Shown here: piece after piece, positions 63,291 to 64,000 of the stretch | How the letters are laid out: every line of letters starts with the position of its first letter | Numbering within the stretch: position 1 is the stretch's first letter | Assembly: GCA_038503065.1 (NCBI GenBank) | Contig: JBCAMK010000006.1 | Coordinates: forward strand, 1,550,001-1,614,000 | Direction: 5' to 3' | DNA: 64,000 nucleotides | From: Paragyromitra xinjiangensis | Taxonomy: Eukaryota > Ascomycota > Pezizomycetes > Pezizales > Discinaceae | Notes under the pieces: generated by a model | Told to the model about the DNA's origin: nothing | Database searches by the model: none | The model's input: the letters and a program-made list of their open reading frames with translations, nothing else | Program-made: the position numbers and the translations under genes

Positions 63291-64000
63291 ATGGTCCTCA
63301 CGAGCTGCTGGCGGTGTCTCCGCCTTCCGCCACGACTCCTCAACACCCCAGCAACCCGTGTGGTCCTTCAAACCCCCTCACCGCTGCAGCCTCGGTCAGC
63401 GCCATTCACCACGACCTCCGTGCTCCTTGCAAACCCGCAAAAGAAACAAAACACCGGCCAAGGAAATCAAAAGGCGATCATCGCGAAGCAGAAAACCACC
63501 TCCAACAAATTTCAGCATAAGAAGAAGAAAAAGGATATTGTGGCCTCTAAACCAGCATATGCTATAGGCCAACGGAAAGTGTTGCGGAAGAATATTGTCT
63601 TGAGCAATACCAACGCGCCTGCTGTGTTACTGCCTGAAATGTCGTCTGAGATCTGTGGGGATGAGAATACTATCGGGGGTGTGTTTGAGATACCGGGTGG
63701 GGTTTTGGATCAATTGTTGGCGTTGCAGACGTTTAAGCTTGGACAGCATTGGCGGTATTTCCAGAAGCCGAGCGCACTGGTAAGGAAGGAGGGTGTGGAG
63801 ATTGGGAAATTGATCTCGTGGGTCAACGAGTCCGGGAAGGAGGGAGAGGAGAGATGTGCAAGGAGGATTGTAGATGGTATTGGGGGTTCGGGGAAGAGTA
63901 TTGTGCTGGCGCAGGCAATAACTTGGGCACTACAGAGCAAATGGGTAGTTATCTCAATTCCTAACGGTATGTTTCTATTCTTGCATGACTAGATTCAACC
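63291..64000 (+). CDS. DAP3: Mitochondrial small ribosomal subunit protein mS29 (DAP3/Rsm23), 5' part
   Basis: The gene is cut by the window end. The start MVLTSCWRCLRLPPRLLNTP is an Arg-rich, acid-free mitochondrial presequence. The mature part shows VFEIPGGVLDQLLALQTFKLGQHWRYFQKPSALVRKE and the DAP3 P-loop GIGGSGKSIVLAQAITWALQSKWVVISIPN; mS29 is a GTP-binding component of the 37S/28S head. An intron probably begins at GTATGTTT (about 63968), since the frame soon meets a stop. About 225 residues are visible, roughly half of a normal protein. Confidence 0.9.

Overview
The window is nuclear DNA of a filamentous ascomycete (Pezizomycotina). Genes carry short spliceosomal introns, mostly 50-190 nt, often with CTAAC or CTGAY branch points. 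Fungus-specific families are present (Zn2Cys6 and Zap1/ZafA-type regulators, a questin-oxidase-like enzyme, a But2-type secreted protein), and house-keeping genes are densely packed between gene-free stretches that look like decayed repeats. The abundance of TACATGTA in intergenic DNA may be lineage-specific. I lean weakly towards an early-diverging class such as Pezizomycetes, but nothing here proves it.

Layout. 1-3087 has no gene. 3088-6481 (-) is a zinc-responsive C2H2 regulator (Zap1/ZafA type). 7648-8728 (+) is a mitochondrial HMG-box protein with a histone-H1-like tail. 9343-12344 (+) is Mediator subunit Med16. 12345-14942 is empty. 14943-17694 (-) is an Iml2/TTC39 TPR protein. 18511-18947 (+) is Sem1/Dss1. 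19277-20966 (-) is phosphoglycerate kinase. 21971-24287 (-) is a Zn2Cys6 transcription factor. 26523-27390 (-) is a small secreted But2-like protein. 28801-31868 (-) is a BRCT-containing family X DNA polymerase (Pol4/lambda). 33429-35170 (+) is an Hst3/Hst4 sirtuin. 36416-37852 (-) is a questin-oxidase-like protein. 39174-39864 holds two coding fragments. 42052-43809 (+) is proteasome ATPase Rpt2, 44095-44748 (-) is Nip7 and 45019-47467 (+) is Puf6. 47468-49714 carries a tRNA-derived SINE-like unit. 49715-51205 (-) is a membrane-anchored fungal protein. 51206-58460 is a 7 kb gene-free block. 58461-59676 (+) is a conserved fungal protein of unknown function. 62337-63083 (-) is Rrs1, and 63291-64000+ (+) is mitoribosomal DAP3/mS29, cut by the window end.

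Functional grouping. Three 60S-assembly factors (Nip7, Puf6, Rrs1) lie here; Nip7/Puf6 and Rrs1/DAP3 are head-to-head pairs over 270 and 207 bp, so shared promoters are likely. Two proteasome genes (Sem1, Rpt2) and two chromatin or genome-stability genes (Pol4, Hst3/4, also divergent) are also present. I see no CRISPR, prophage, operon or complete biosynthetic cluster.

The most unusual items are about 20 exact copies of the palindrome TACATGTA, all outside coding exons; a stack of small fold-back elements inside an enlarged intron that splits the last zinc finger of the Zap1-like gene; a tRNA-derived SINE; a GC-AG intron in PGK; and very small terminal exons (3 nt in Rpt2, 18 nt in Nip7, 9 nt in PGK). 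No clearly new multi-gene system was found. Exon boundaries were set by hand from splice consensus and family alignment recalled from knowledge; no search was run.
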